Assembly: GCA_963824215.1 (NCBI GenBank) | Contig: CAWGOE010000004.1 | Coordinates: 930,001 to 994,000, forward strand | Source: VRUE01 sp963824215 | Lineage (GTDB): Bacteria > Actinomycetota > Thermoleophilia > Solirubrobacterales > 70-9 | Length of the DNA stretch: 64,000 nucleotides | Direction of reading: 5' to 3' | Shown here: one piece after another, positions 36,772-45,405 of the stretch | Numbering within the stretch: position 1 is the stretch's first letter | How the letters are laid out: each line of letters opens with the position of its first letter | Made by a program: the position numbers and the translations under genes | Notes under the pieces: generated by a model | Database searches by the model: none | Told to the model about the DNA's origin: nothing | Seen by the model: only the letters and a program-made list of their open reading frames with translations

Positions 36772-37623
36772 ATGAGCGACCCCGTAACCGCCAGCGGTCT
36801 CCCCGACGACGCCGACGACCTGCGCGGCTTCTACTTTCGCGAGCTGCTGAGCAAGGCACTGACCAAGGTGCTGCTCGCGATCGAGGTCGTCGTCGCCGGA
36901 GTCGCGGGCGCGGTCTTCCTCGGGCCGGCAATCGGCGCCGCAATCGCGGTGGGCGCCCTGCTGCTCGGCCTGCTGATCGTCTTCACGCTCGCGGACTCGC
37001 ACTCCGAGGAGGCCTTCTTCAACGTCTACGGTGAGCAGCGCGGCATGATCGTCTACGGCCACAGCCGGCTGCCGGAGGCAACGCCGCTGCTGAAGAAGGG
37101 CGACGACCGCTACGCGGAGCGGACCCTGGAAGGCGAGCTGGGCGACGGCGTCAAAGGGATGCTCGCCCTCTACACCTTCGAGGAGGAGACGACCGACAGC
37201 AAGGGCAACCGCCAGACCAACTACTACCGCTACACGGTCGGCCTCGTCCAGGTACCCGAGTGCGCCGACTTCCTGCCCGAGCTCTACGTCCAGCGCAAGT
37301 CAGGCCTGCGCGCCCTGGAGAAGTTCGAGGACGTCTTCCGCCGCTCCAAAGAGCGGGTCAAGCTGGAGAGCGAGGCGCTCGACGAGCGCTACGAGATCTT
37401 CTCCGCGACCGAGCAGGATCCGAACCGCCTGCGCCAGCTCTTCTCCCCCAGCTTCATCGTCTGGCTCTCGGAGTCAGCCCCGGAGAAGTTCGCCTTCGAG
37501 CTCGTCGACGGCAACCTCTGCTGCTACGTCAGCGGCCACAAGAAGAAGGCCGAGGAGCTCGACACGATGCGGGCCGCGACGGCCGCGGTCGGCACTCGCC
37601 TGCGCGAGGAGTCGCTGGAGTAA
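36772..37623 (+). CDS. Membrane protein of unknown function (DUF3137-like)
   Basis: From ATG 36772 the product has 283 residues with two close helices (VLLAIEVVVAGVAGAVFLGP and AIAVGALLLGLLIVFTLA) then a cytoplasmic beta-rich domain with YTFEEETTDSKGNRQTNYYR and SGLRALEKFEDVF. The arrangement resembles DUF3137 proteins, whose role is not known. It is transcribed away from mraZ and ends next to tadC on the other strand. No partner gene is evident. Confidence 0.7.
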   Translation: MSDPVTASGLPDDADDLRGFYFRELLSKALTKVLLAIEVVVAGVAGAVFLGPAIGAAIAVGALLLGLLIVFTLADSHSEEAFFNVYGEQRGMIVYGHSRLPEATPLLKKGDDRYAERTLEGELGDGVKGMLALYTFEEETTDSKGNRQTNYYRYTVGLVQVPECADFLPELYVQRKSGLRALEKFEDVFRRSKERVKLESEALDERYEIFSATEQDPNRLRQLFSPSFIVWLSESAPEKFAFELVDGNLCCYVSGHKKKAEELDTMRAATAAVGTRLREESLE

Positions 37624-37631
37624 CGCCCTGG

Positions 37632-38268
37632 CTAGAAGCCGCCGAGAAGCACGTCGGCGTTGGCGATCAGGGCGGCGGCAATCATCAGCAGGACCGAGGG
37701 GACCAGGACCAGCGCGACGACCAGCTGGATCTTTGGCGCAGCGCGGGCGGCGTGCTCCTCGACGGCGCGACGCTGGTCGCGCCGCAGGGCGGCGGACTGG
37801 CGGCGCAGCTGATCGGCGAGCGGTGAGCCAAGGCGTCGAGAGCGCTCGATCGAGGCGCAGAGAGTTGCGATTCTCGCTGCCCGGGATGCGCTCGCGGAGC
37901 GCTATGAGGGCGTCGGCGAGAGCACAGCCGCACTCAAGTTCGGCAACGGTGATGCGCAGCTCGTCGGCAAGCGGGCCGCTGCCCGCGCCGGCAATCTCGG
38001 CAAAGCCGGCCGTCGGGCTGCGGCCGGCGGCCGAGCCGATCGCGAGCAGGTCGAGCGCGTCCGGCAGCGCCACAAGAAGACGGCGCCGGTGGCGGCGCGC
38101 CTGGCGCTCCAGCAGCGCATCGGGTAAGACAAAGCCCGCCGCGGGCATCGCAAGCGCAACCAGGAGGGAGGTACGCCCCGGCGCCGCCGGGGCAGCCAGC
38201 AGCCCAACTCCCCCGCCCCCGATCGCGGCGGCCAGCTTCACCCTCAAGTCCGCCCGAGCCCACCTCAC
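37632..38268 (-). pseudogene. tadC: tadC-like type II/IV secretion membrane protein, frameshifted
   Basis: The first part (to about RERIPGSE, near 37880) reads as TadC: hydrophobic helices and LPDALDLLAIGSAAGRSPTA. The next frame, from 37868 on, continues the same protein with ATLCASIERSRRLGSPLADQ and ends in a membrane helix IQLVVALVLVPSVLLMIAAA at TAG 37632. Coding similarity thus crosses frames, with a shift between about 37869 and 37885. Either the gene is broken or the base calls contain an indel. TadC forms the inner-membrane platform of Flp pili with TadB. Confidence 0.75.
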
Positions 38269-39119
38269 TCGGCCACCTGCGCGAAACGGCGGATCGCGAC
38301 AAAGCCGGCGACCTGCAGCGCCGCAGCCGCTACCAGCAACACTGCCGATGCCGGGGCGCTCAATACCTTGACGAGAAAACCCGGCTGAATCAGCTCGGCG
38401 AAAAGCGCGCCGCCGCTCGGCATCGCAACGACGAGCAAGCCGGTGAAGCGCGCCTGCGCGGTTGCCGAGCGAGCGTCATCGGCGGCGCGATCGCGCTCGG
38501 CGGCGCCGTCGGCGAAGCGGCGCAGCAATCCCGCCAGATCGCCACCGGCTCGCCGCTGGCTGAGCAACGCCGCGACGAAGGCATCGACCCTGGGCGACCG
38601 CATGCGCCGCCGCCACCGCCCTAAGACATCAACCGTCGGCGCACCGAGATCCAGCTCTGCTCCGAGGCGGCCCAGCTCAACCGCGGCCGCCCCGTCGACC
38701 GAGAAGGCGGCAGCCGGCAGCGAGGCGCGCAGCGAACGACCGGCGGCAAGTGAGTCGGCAATCGCCGCCGCGACCTCGGGCAGGGATCGCTCGAGGGCAT
38801 GCCGGTAGCGGCGACGCCGGCTTGACACCGCCCAGCCGGCCAAAGCGGGCCCGGCAACAGCCAGCGGCGCGGCGACCGCAACCCCGCCCAGAAACCAGCC
38901 GCCGAGCAACGCTGCCCCTGCGCCAACGGCGGCGAGCCGGCGGCGCTCCACGGTCGAGGGCGCGTAGCCCTCCTCACCCGCCCGTCGCAGCGGCTCCAGC
39001 GCCAGGCGCAACCAGCGGGCCACCGCTGGACTGGCGAGAACGGCTTCACGAGCGGCGAGCGCTGCTAGGCCGCCGGTGATAGCGCCGACAAGAGGCAGAA
39101 GCGGTCCCGTGGTGCTCAC
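38265..39119 (-). CDS. tadB: Tad pilus platform protein TadB (T2SF domain)
   Basis: A 284-residue membrane protein with N-terminal helices and a T2SF domain (LPEVAAAIADSLAAGRSLRA, with QRRAGGDLAGLLRRFADGAA) followed by two C-terminal helices. It starts at GTG 39119 overlapping cpaF (GTGA) and overlaps tadC. Together with TadC it anchors the pilus assembly machine in the cytoplasmic membrane. Its length is typical. Confidence 0.86.
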   Translation of the reverse strand: MSTTGPLLPLVGAITGGLAALAAREAVLASPAVARWLRLALEPLRRAGEEGYAPSTVERRRLAAVGAGAALLGGWFLGGVAVAAPLAVAGPALAGWAVSSRRRRYRHALERSLPEVAAAIADSLAAGRSLRASLPAAAFSVDGAAAVELGRLGAELDLGAPTVDVLGRWRRRMRSPRVDAFVAALLSQRRAGGDLAGLLRRFADGAAERDRAADDARSATAQARFTGLLVVAMPSGGALFAELIQPGFLVKVLSAPASAVLLVAAAALQVAGFVAIRRFAQVAE

Positions 39120-40246
39120 CCAAGCGCCGCCACGTCGGCGATCTCGGTAACTCGCCGTGCGCCACCGGCAAGGCGCTCGAGGTGCACGACTACGTCAATC
39201 CCGCGGCGAACCTGGTCGGCGATCGCCTCGTGGGGCAGGCCCAACCCCGCCATCAGCGCAAGCGTCTCGAGCCTCGCCAGCGCATCGGCAGGCGAGTTGG
39301 CGTGCACGGTGGAGAGCGCGCCGCGATGCCCCGTATTCAGAGCGGTGAGTAGATCGAGCGCCTCGGCGCCACGTACCTCGCCAATCACGATCCGGTCGGG
39401 CCGCATCCGCAAGGCATTGCGAAGCAAGTCGCGGATCGTCACCTCGCCCCGGCCCTCGACCCCGGCCGGCCGACTCTCCAGCCGAACCACGTGACGTCCT
39501 CTCAGGCGCAACTCAGCCGCATCCTCGATCGTCACCAGGCGCTCCTGCGCGGAGATGAATCCCGAGAGCGCGTTCAGCAGTGTCGTCTTGCCCGACCCGG
39601 TGCCGCCGCTGACCAAGACACTGCGACGCGCGGCGACCGCCTCCTCGAGTAACGCCAGCTGGTCCTTGGTGAGGGTGCCCAACTCGAGCAGCTCGCGTGG
39701 ACCCGGGCGGCTGGCGCCGAAGCGCCGAATCGAGAGCGCCGGGCCGTCGATCGCCAATGGCGGGATCACCGCGTTGACGCGCGAGCCATCGGCCAGCCGC
39801 GCGTCTACCATCGGGCTGAGCTCGTCGATGCGACGACCGAGCGGGGCGAGGATCCGCTCGATCGCGTTGCGCAACTCCTCCTCGTCGGCAAAGGCCGCAT
39901 CTACTTCCTCGATCCGCCCCCGCCGCTCGACGTACACCTGATTGGGTCCATTGACCATGACCTCCTCAACCGCGGGGTCGGCGAGCAGGTCCTCCAGCGG
40001 GCCGAGTCCGATCGTGTCGCGCAGCACCCGCGCCGCAAGCGCTTCCCGATCCTCGCGGCCGAGAAGCGCCGCCTCTTGATCAACCAGGTCGCGCACGTGA
40101 CCGGCAAAGTCCTCCCCCGGCGCCGAGGCCGACGCAGCTGCCTCGCGACGCGACTCGATCAGTCGCGAGCAGAGCGAATCGGCGAGCTCCTCCAAGTGCC
40201 GCTGCCTAGCCTCCAACTCAGCCCCCGGGCAGCAACGTGATCTCAC
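39116..40246 (-). CDS. cpaF: Tad/Flp pilus assembly ATPase (CpaF/TadA)
   Basis: A secretion ATPase of about 376 residues with Walker A SGGTGSGKTTLLNALSG, an Asp box/Walker B MRPDRIVIGEVRGAEALDLL, and the His box TGHRGALSTVHANSPADALA. It powers Flp pilus extension or type IVb secretion from the cytoplasm. The start is ambiguous: TTG 40252, GTG 40246 or TTG 40216 all fit, the last lying after the cpaB stop. Prepilin, TadE and the prepilin peptidase are not in the window. Confidence 0.93.
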   Translation of the reverse strand: MRSRCCPGAELEARQRHLEELADSLCSRLIESRREAAASASAPGEDFAGHVRDLVDQEAALLGREDREALAARVLRDTIGLGPLEDLLADPAVEEVMVNGPNQVYVERRGRIEEVDAAFADEEELRNAIERILAPLGRRIDELSPMVDARLADGSRVNAVIPPLAIDGPALSIRRFGASRPGPRELLELGTLTKDQLALLEEAVAARRSVLVSGGTGSGKTTLLNALSGFISAQERLVTIEDAAELRLRGRHVVRLESRPAGVEGRGEVTIRDLLRNALRMRPDRIVIGEVRGAEALDLLTALNTGHRGALSTVHANSPADALARLETLALMAGLGLPHEAIADQVRRGIDVVVHLERLAGGARRVTEIADVAALG

Positions 40247-40874
40247 GGGCAAAGCTCTCAGCGGCGATCAGCCGCAGCGCTTGGCGCTTCGTCAGCCCGA
40301 GAATCGCCGAGGCGCTCGTCCCCGGCCCCGTGCCTTCGGGCCCAGGCTGCAAGGACAGCAACGGGACCCCCGCCGCAGCGACATAGGTCCGACCGGGACC
40401 GGCGCCCAGCGGTTCGCCGGTCACAACGACGTCTACCTTTGATCCCATTGGACCATGGCCGGTGACAAGCAGCGCGTCGGCGCCATTGACGACGATCTCG
40501 ACCGGCCGGCGATCGCCGTTGAGATGCTCCGGCTCGGCCTTTCCCTCGCGGGCGGCCTGCAGCTGGGCGCCGAGCAGGTAGGAGCCGGGCGACAACGAGA
40601 TGCGGGTGAGGAGACCCAGCGCTTCCTCGGGGACAGCAAGTGCCCCCGGGGGCGCAAACCGCGCTGGCACCCGGCGGACAGTGAGAACGGAGGAAATCTC
40701 CCGAGGTCCGAGACGCTGCCCTGCGGCTACCCCGGCGCCAACCACGACGACCGGGCGCAACGGTCCGTAGCCGCGCACTGCGCTCGCTCCGTAGCGGTCG
40801 GCGATCGCCGCAGCGCCGGCCGCAGCCAGGAGCGCCAGCAGGAGGAAGGCGAACGCCCGCTTGCGCCTGCTCAT
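40218..40874 (-). CDS. cpaB: Flp pilus assembly protein CpaB/RcpC-like (SAF domain)
   Basis: A 218-residue protein with an N-terminal hydrophobic helix (AFAFLLLALLAAAGAAAIAD), then a SAF domain (VVVGAGVAAGQRLGPREISS, with RISLSPGSYLLGAQLQ), the layout of CpaB/RcpC. These bind peptidoglycan or guide the pilus channel. The gene lies directly before cpaF and couples to the histidine kinase gene by ATGA, linking pilus assembly with signalling. Confidence 0.8.
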   Translation of the reverse strand: MSRRKRAFAFLLLALLAAAGAAAIADRYGASAVRGYGPLRPVVVVGAGVAAGQRLGPREISSVLTVRRVPARFAPPGALAVPEEALGLLTRISLSPGSYLLGAQLQAAREGKAEPEHLNGDRRPVEIVVNGADALLVTGHGPMGSKVDVVVTGEPLGAGPGRTYVAAAGVPLLSLQPGPEGTGPGTSASAILGLTKRQALRLIAAESFAREITLLPGG

Positions 40875-41599
40875 GCCGCCAAAGGATCGCGATCGTCCGC
40901 CCGGGGTAGCTCGAGCAAAGCGAGCGAGCCCCGCTCGGAGCAGCGCATAGCGAAGCGACCGTCGTGGGAGGCGGCCACCCGCCTGACGACAGCCAGGCCG
41001 TGACCCCGGCGCCGCCCCCCGGAAAGCCGCGCGATCACCTCGCCAGGGGCGCCCGCTCGATCGGCCGAGCGGGCCGCACGGCCGGAATCCGCCACGACGA
41101 TCCGTACCCGCCCCTTGTGCGGATGGACCTCAACCGAGATCGCCGGCCCGCCGTGCTCGATCGCGTTGACGATCAGGTTGTCCAGCGCCTGAGCCAACTC
41201 GACTCGGTCGCCGGTGACCGCCGCGCGCCCGGCGCGCCAATGCAGCTTCAGCGAGCCGCCGCCGAGGCTCGCCCGCGCCTTCCATCGCCGTACGGCCGCC
41301 TCGAGCAGCGGCCGCAGCTCGATCGTCTCCGGTGGGCGCAGCAAGCCGCCGCCGTTGACCTCCCGGTCAAGCCGCTCCAGGGCTGCCGCGGCCAGCCGCA
41401 CGGAGCTTTCGAGCACCGGTGGCGAGCCGATTGCGCCGCCGCCCGCGAGGGCAATCGCCTGCAGCGGCCGCCGCAGCTCGTGCAGGGCCTCGTTGAGAGC
41501 GCAACGACGCCGGCCGGCGTGCAATCCCTGAGCCGCGGCCACCGCGGCAAGGGTGGCGGCGAGCGGCCAACCAGTAACGATGTCGGTCAGCTCGGTCAT
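40871..41599 (-). CDS. Sensor histidine kinase, short form
   Basis: A 242-residue kinase with one N-terminal helix and no extracellular sensor. The phosphoacceptor motif is NEALHELRRPLQ, and the ATPase N-box is ALDNLIVNAIEHGGP. A G-rich lid sequence appears near GRRRGHGLAVVRRVAASHDG. It should phosphorylate the response regulator encoded just upstream, with ATGA overlap. It is followed by cpaB, so pilus genes are its probable targets or partners. Confidence 0.83.
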   Translation of the reverse strand: MTELTDIVTGWPLAATLAAVAAAQGLHAGRRRCALNEALHELRRPLQAIALAGGGAIGSPPVLESSVRLAAAALERLDREVNGGGLLRPPETIELRPLLEAAVRRWKARASLGGGSLKLHWRAGRAAVTGDRVELAQALDNLIVNAIEHGGPAISVEVHPHKGRVRIVVADSGRAARSADRAGAPGEVIARLSGGRRRGHGLAVVRRVAASHDGRFAMRCSERGSLALLELPRADDRDPLAA

Positions 41600-42309
41600 C
41601 CGTCGAGCAACCTGTAGCCAACGCCCCAGCAGTTGATCACGAAGCGCGCCCGGTCCGGGTCGAGCTTTCGCCTCAACCGGCTTGCATGCGAATCGAGGGT
41701 GCGGGTCTTGGTGGGCGCCTTGAGCCCCCAGACCTCACCCAGCAGCTCGCCCTTGGAAAAGACACGGTGGGGATCGGTGGCCAGCACTCGCAGCAGCGAG
41801 AACTCCTTCTTGGAGAGAGCCACCTCCCGCTCGCCGACCCAGACCCGGCGCCGATTCGGATCGACGACTACCTCGCCGATTCGAATCGAGCCGCCGCGTC
41901 GGCGCTCTACCCGCCGCAACACCGCCGCGATACGCGCCCGCAGCTCGGCGTATACGTACGGCTTCACCAGATAGTCGTCGGCGCCGAACTCGAGGCCTCG
42001 GACACGATCCTCGTCGGCGCCGCGGCCGCTGAGGACGATCACCGGCAGGCGCGGATCGAAGCGGGAGACGACGCCGTCGGAATCGCGTATCTCCTGCAGC
42101 ACGTCGAGCCCCGAGGCGTCGGGCAAGCTCAGATCGAGCAGCATCAGATCTGGATGCTTAAAGCGACAGAGTCGCAGCGCGTCAGAAGCGCTCGGCGCCG
42201 GCAGTACGCCAAAGCGGTCGGCGGTCAGGTTGTCGCAGAGCAGCTCGAGCGTTGGCACGTCGTCCTCGCAGACCACGATGCGGGCGACCTCTCGTCTCTC
42301 AGGCAGCAT
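41596..42309 (-). CDS. OmpR/PhoB-family response regulator
   Basis: A 237-residue regulator: receiver domain with the acidic pocket VVCEDD, phosphoacceptor Asp in LMLLDLSLPD, and KPYVYAELRARI with the conserved Lys. A winged-helix trans_reg_C domain follows (LSKKEFSLLRVLATDPHRVF, SHASRLRRKLDPDRARFVIN). It acts with the adjacent kinase. Its gene starts the minus-strand run into the Tad genes, suggesting pilus control. Confidence 0.92.
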   Translation of the reverse strand: MLPERREVARIVVCEDDVPTLELLCDNLTADRFGVLPAPSASDALRLCRFKHPDLMLLDLSLPDASGLDVLQEIRDSDGVVSRFDPRLPVIVLSGRGADEDRVRGLEFGADDYLVKPYVYAELRARIAAVLRRVERRRGGSIRIGEVVVDPNRRRVWVGEREVALSKKEFSLLRVLATDPHRVFSKGELLGEVWGLKAPTKTRTLDSHASRLRRKLDPDRARFVINCWGVGYRLLDG

Positions 42310-42315
42310 GCGGCA

Positions 42316-42672
42316 CTAAGGGAGAGGAGACAGAAACTCTCCCCCCTGCCTCGCCACCCGGATCGCAAAGCGCGGGTTTTCCGGCAGCTCGAGCACGGCG
42401 CTCGCCCGCCGATCGAAGGCAAAGCGGCGCGGCGGTAGCCGGCGCCTCACCGAGCACGGCCTGCCCTCGCCGTCGAGGAAGACGACGTCGAGCGCGAAGC
42501 GCATGCCAAACGTATGGACGGCGGAGCAGCGTGGGATCAGCAGGCCCGGGCCGGCGTCCGCGAGGTCCATATAAGAAAGACCGAGAAGGCGGGAGCGAAA
42601 ACCGGTGGCGACTGCGACACGCTGGCCGAGCACAGTCGCGGTCGGCAGATGGCACAGTCGGGGGGAAGCCAT
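42316..42672 (-). CDS. DUF192 family protein
   Basis: From ATG 42672 the product is 118 residues. DUF192 features are visible: GFRSRLLGLSYMD, LLIPRCSAVHTFGMRFALDV, VVFLDGEGRPC and SAVLELP. The family is a small beta fold of unclear function, often secreted or near the membrane; no signal peptide is seen here. It ends seven bases before the response regulator gene and may share its promoter region. A longer TTG-initiated frame exists but adds non-conserved residues. Confidence 0.8.
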   Translation of the reverse strand: MASPRLCHLPTATVLGQRVAVATGFRSRLLGLSYMDLADAGPGLLIPRCSAVHTFGMRFALDVVFLDGEGRPCSVRRRLPPRRFAFDRRASAVLELPENPRFAIRVARQGGEFLSPLP

Positions 42673-42844
42673 GCGCCCCCAAGGCCACGGCGGATGCCGT
42701 CTCTCCCCCAGAGCCCGAGCTTCAGCCACTACGAGGCGCAAAACCTCGTTCAGCGGTGGCCACCAAGGGGCACGGGGCTACGATGACCGGCATGATCCAA
42801 CACCTGCCGTCGCTGGGCTGCGAGGGCGGATTGGCTTCAACTCA

Positions 42845-43312
42845 ATGAATAAGAAGACGACCCGCAGAGGAAATTACGAGTCGGGCTCCGACTACGTGCT
42901 CGAGTATGGCGAGCTCCGCTTCGCCTTCAACGAGGAGGACTTTGGCCAGCGCGTCGAGCAGGCCGCGGTCAAACTCGGCTTCGTCCAGCAGGGATTGAGT
43001 CGCGAGGAGCTGGATGACCTGCTCGACCTCGCCGTCAACGGCGAGATCTCCGAGCCCGCCTCCCTGCTCGGCGAGCACATCAACGAGAACTGGGAGGACC
43101 TGGTCGGCCCCTCGAACCGCAGCCTCGTCCACTGGCTGCGCCGCCTCGTCTTCCGCGGCGCCTGGCTCGATCAGCGGGTCAAGGAGGGTGAGCTCGACGT
43201 CGTCTTCGACGACACCACGCAGACTTTCGGCTACGTCCAGCCCGACCGCAGCAACGAGCTGATCGAGCTCTCCAAAGAGCCCAGCTGGCGCCGCATCGCC
43301 TACCGACGCTGA
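42845..43312 (+). CDS. Hypothetical protein with acidic helical N-half
   Basis: A 155-residue product starting MNKKTTRRGNYESGSDYVLE. It is mostly helical and acidic (LSREELDDLLDLAVNGEISE), with RSLVHWLRRLVFRGAW and a beta hairpin near DVVFDDTTQTFGYVQP. There is no signal peptide or known motif. It overlaps the end of the beta-propeller gene by 13 bases on the opposite strand. I do not recognise the family. Confidence 0.6.
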   Translation: MNKKTTRRGNYESGSDYVLEYGELRFAFNEEDFGQRVEQAAVKLGFVQQGLSREELDDLLDLAVNGEISEPASLLGEHINENWEDLVGPSNRSLVHWLRRLVFRGAWLDQRVKEGELDVVFDDTTQTFGYVQPDRSNELIELSKEPSWRRIAYRR

Positions 43313-44559
43313 GCGTCTTTTGACCTGCGGCCCGGGGTCGCCTTTCGCCCAGAGGGTCTCGACTTTCGCAGAGTCAGCGACTTCTCCTTGATCATCGGAT
43401 TCTTGCGGAGCTCCGCATATTGAATCTCTACATCCACCTTTACCTTGCCCCTGTTGCGGAGCCTGCGTCGGAGGTTGTGGCCAGCTCGGCCCTTGTCAGA
43501 CAGCGCCAGCCGCAGCCATCTGCGACCGCTTTCCGTGACGTCCCCGCCCCCGTTGCCGAAGCTCCAATCGAGACCTCGGTTCGGCGTCACCGAGATCGCT
43601 CCCCTGGCTGGAAAGTCGATCGCCATGAAGACGATCCCCTCCTTCTCGTTGTGCTTCACCTTGCCGAGGCGGAAGCTGCTCTGTGGTGGAGGAGGTGGCA
43701 CGTAGTGCAGCGCGTCAACCGCGACCGAGCAGGACGGCCGAGCATCGGGAGTGGCGATGAATCCTCGCTCGACCCCGGCGCCGTCGAGCCCCGCTCGTCC
43801 GACCCCTTCAGGTCCCCCTTGCTCGGACCAGTAGAGGTGCGTCTCGTCGACCGCCAAGCCACAGGGAAATTCGATGCCGCCTATGAGCTCCTGATCGATA
43901 TCCGAGCCGGAGATGCTCGCTCGACCGATGGCATGGTTGAAGCTGCCCCAGTAGATATGCGTCTCGTTGACCGCTACGCCGCAGGGAGCGATATCGCCGG
44001 CTTCGATGAAGTCCGGCTCTACCGCTCCGCCGGCTTTCGACGCCCGGCCGACCTCAGCCGTGTCCCAGCTTGCCCAGTAGATGAAAGTCTCATCGAGAGC
44101 GACGCCACAAGGAGTGCTGCCTGTCCCCGTCTGTATAAAACCCTGGTCCACTTCAGTCCCGTCAAGCCTTGCCCGGCCGATCGATCCCGTATCCACATTT
44201 GCCCAGTAGAGATGGGTTCCGTCGACAGCTAACCCGCATGGCTCGCTGGCCCCCTCAACGAAGGTGAAATCGGGATCGGTTCCATCCAGATTCGCCCGTC
44301 CGATCATGTTGTCCCACCTGGTGGCCCAATAGACATGGGTCGCGTTCACCGCCAGGCCACAGCTGGCTTCGGCCGAGCGGACGAAGCCTCCCGTGGTAAA
44401 GCGGGAGAAGTCAGGGATGTCACTGCGGTAGCTGCGATCGAGGTTCATCCGCTCGATCCCCATGTTTCCCTGCCAGTAGATCATCGCCTCCGCTCGCGCG
44501 GATGCGGCGACGCAGAGAACTGCCGCGAGAAGGATCGCCCTGCCGACAAAAACCTTCAT
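43300..44559 (-). CDS. Secreted beta-propeller (YWTD-like) protein
   Basis: A 419-residue exported protein: signal peptide (GRAILLAAVLCVAASARAEA), then about six repeats of about 40 residues with a CGLAV...THVYWA/IGRANLDG pattern, resembling LDL-receptor YWTD propellers. The C-terminal 130 residues form a basic beta-rich domain (SSFRLGKVKHNEKEGIVFMA) found in many Thermoleophilia surface proteins. Probably a cell-surface binding or structural protein. No enzyme motif is seen. Confidence 0.78.
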   Translation of the reverse strand: MKVFVGRAILLAAVLCVAASARAEAMIYWQGNMGIERMNLDRSYRSDIPDFSRFTTGGFVRSAEASCGLAVNATHVYWATRWDNMIGRANLDGTDPDFTFVEGASEPCGLAVDGTHLYWANVDTGSIGRARLDGTEVDQGFIQTGTGSTPCGVALDETFIYWASWDTAEVGRASKAGGAVEPDFIEAGDIAPCGVAVNETHIYWGSFNHAIGRASISGSDIDQELIGGIEFPCGLAVDETHLYWSEQGGPEGVGRAGLDGAGVERGFIATPDARPSCSVAVDALHYVPPPPPQSSFRLGKVKHNEKEGIVFMAIDFPARGAISVTPNRGLDWSFGNGGGDVTESGRRWLRLALSDKGRAGHNLRRRLRNRGKVKVDVEIQYAELRKNPMIKEKSLTLRKSRPSGRKATPGRRSKDAQRR

Positions 44560-44571
44560 CGGGGATGAATA

Positions 44572-45405
44572 CTACGAAGGACGCTCAACCGCGGCGACGA
44601 CGGTCAGTGAGCCGCCGGTCGCACCGAGGCCGGCGTCGAAGAGCTTGCGGGCCTCCTCCGCGTCGGCGAACGACTCGGCAAAACGGCTGAGGGAGTCGAC
44701 CAGGACGATCACGTCTTCACCGGTACCGGCGCGAGCGCGGGCCTGGGCAAGGGCATCGTCGGCATGTTGTGCCTTGCCGGCGGCGACGATCTCCGCCCGG
44801 GGCGCCTCGCGCTTCCAGTCGGCGAGCTCCTCTGGTGTTGGATCGATCAGCAAGGCGATCGGATCGGGGCCATTTGAAGCGTCGGACAGCTCAGCGGCGA
44901 CCTCGCGCAGGAGCGCCGTGCAGCCAGCGCGACTATCGGCATAGACGATCGCCTGGCGTCCCGGCGCGGCAGGGAGCAGCAGATCGTGAACGCGGACGCC
45001 CTTGGGACGGCGACCCCAGCGACGGCGGCGGCGTTTGCGTTTCGGGCGAGAAGCCGATGGTGGCGGCGTGCTCGCCGGCGCGATCGATGGCTCGGGCTTG
45101 CGCTCGGAGCGCTCGGGGGCCTCTGCCTCGGGCTCCCGCCGCGACTCCTGCTTGGGCCTGGCTTGGGAGCGTTGCCGCTGGCGCGACCCGCGCGGTTTCT
45201 GCTCGCGCTGGCCGGAGCGGCCTCGCCCCTGGCCCCCTCGCGACCCCGATTGCGGTTTCCCGTTGCCGCCCGCGAGCTTCTCGATCAGCTCGGCGCGAGA
45301 CAACATGCGATAGCGCTCGACGCCGGCCTCGGCGGCCAGCTCGTGCAGCTCGGCGATGTGCTTGGACTCCAGCTCAGTTTTGTTCACGGTCGGCAGGCTA
45401 TTCAA
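44572..45405 (-). CDS. Rho-like protein with Rho N-terminal domain and degenerate ATPase
   Basis: The 277-residue protein opens with a Rho_N helical domain (LESKHIAELHELAAEAGVER), then about 90 basic Arg/Gly/Lys-rich residues, then a truncated Rho ATPase-like domain. DSRAGCTALL replaces the Walker A PPKAGKTMLL, with Cys for the catalytic Lys. Walker B-like VIVLVDSLSRFAES and GATGGSLTVVA are kept. The RNA-binding cold-shock domain and the C-terminal R-loop region are missing. It is not a working Rho; it could be a Rho antagonist or RNA binder. It starts at TTG 45405 (or GTG 45387), overlapping glpD. Confidence 0.75.
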   Translation of the reverse strand: MNSLPTVNKTELESKHIAELHELAAEAGVERYRMLSRAELIEKLAGGNGKPQSGSRGGQGRGRSGQREQKPRGSRQRQRSQARPKQESRREPEAEAPERSERKPEPSIAPASTPPPSASRPKRKRRRRRWGRRPKGVRVHDLLLPAAPGRQAIVYADSRAGCTALLREVAAELSDASNGPDPIALLIDPTPEELADWKREAPRAEIVAAGKAQHADDALAQARARAGTGEDVIVLVDSLSRFAESFADAEEARKLFDAGLGATGGSLTVVAAVERPS

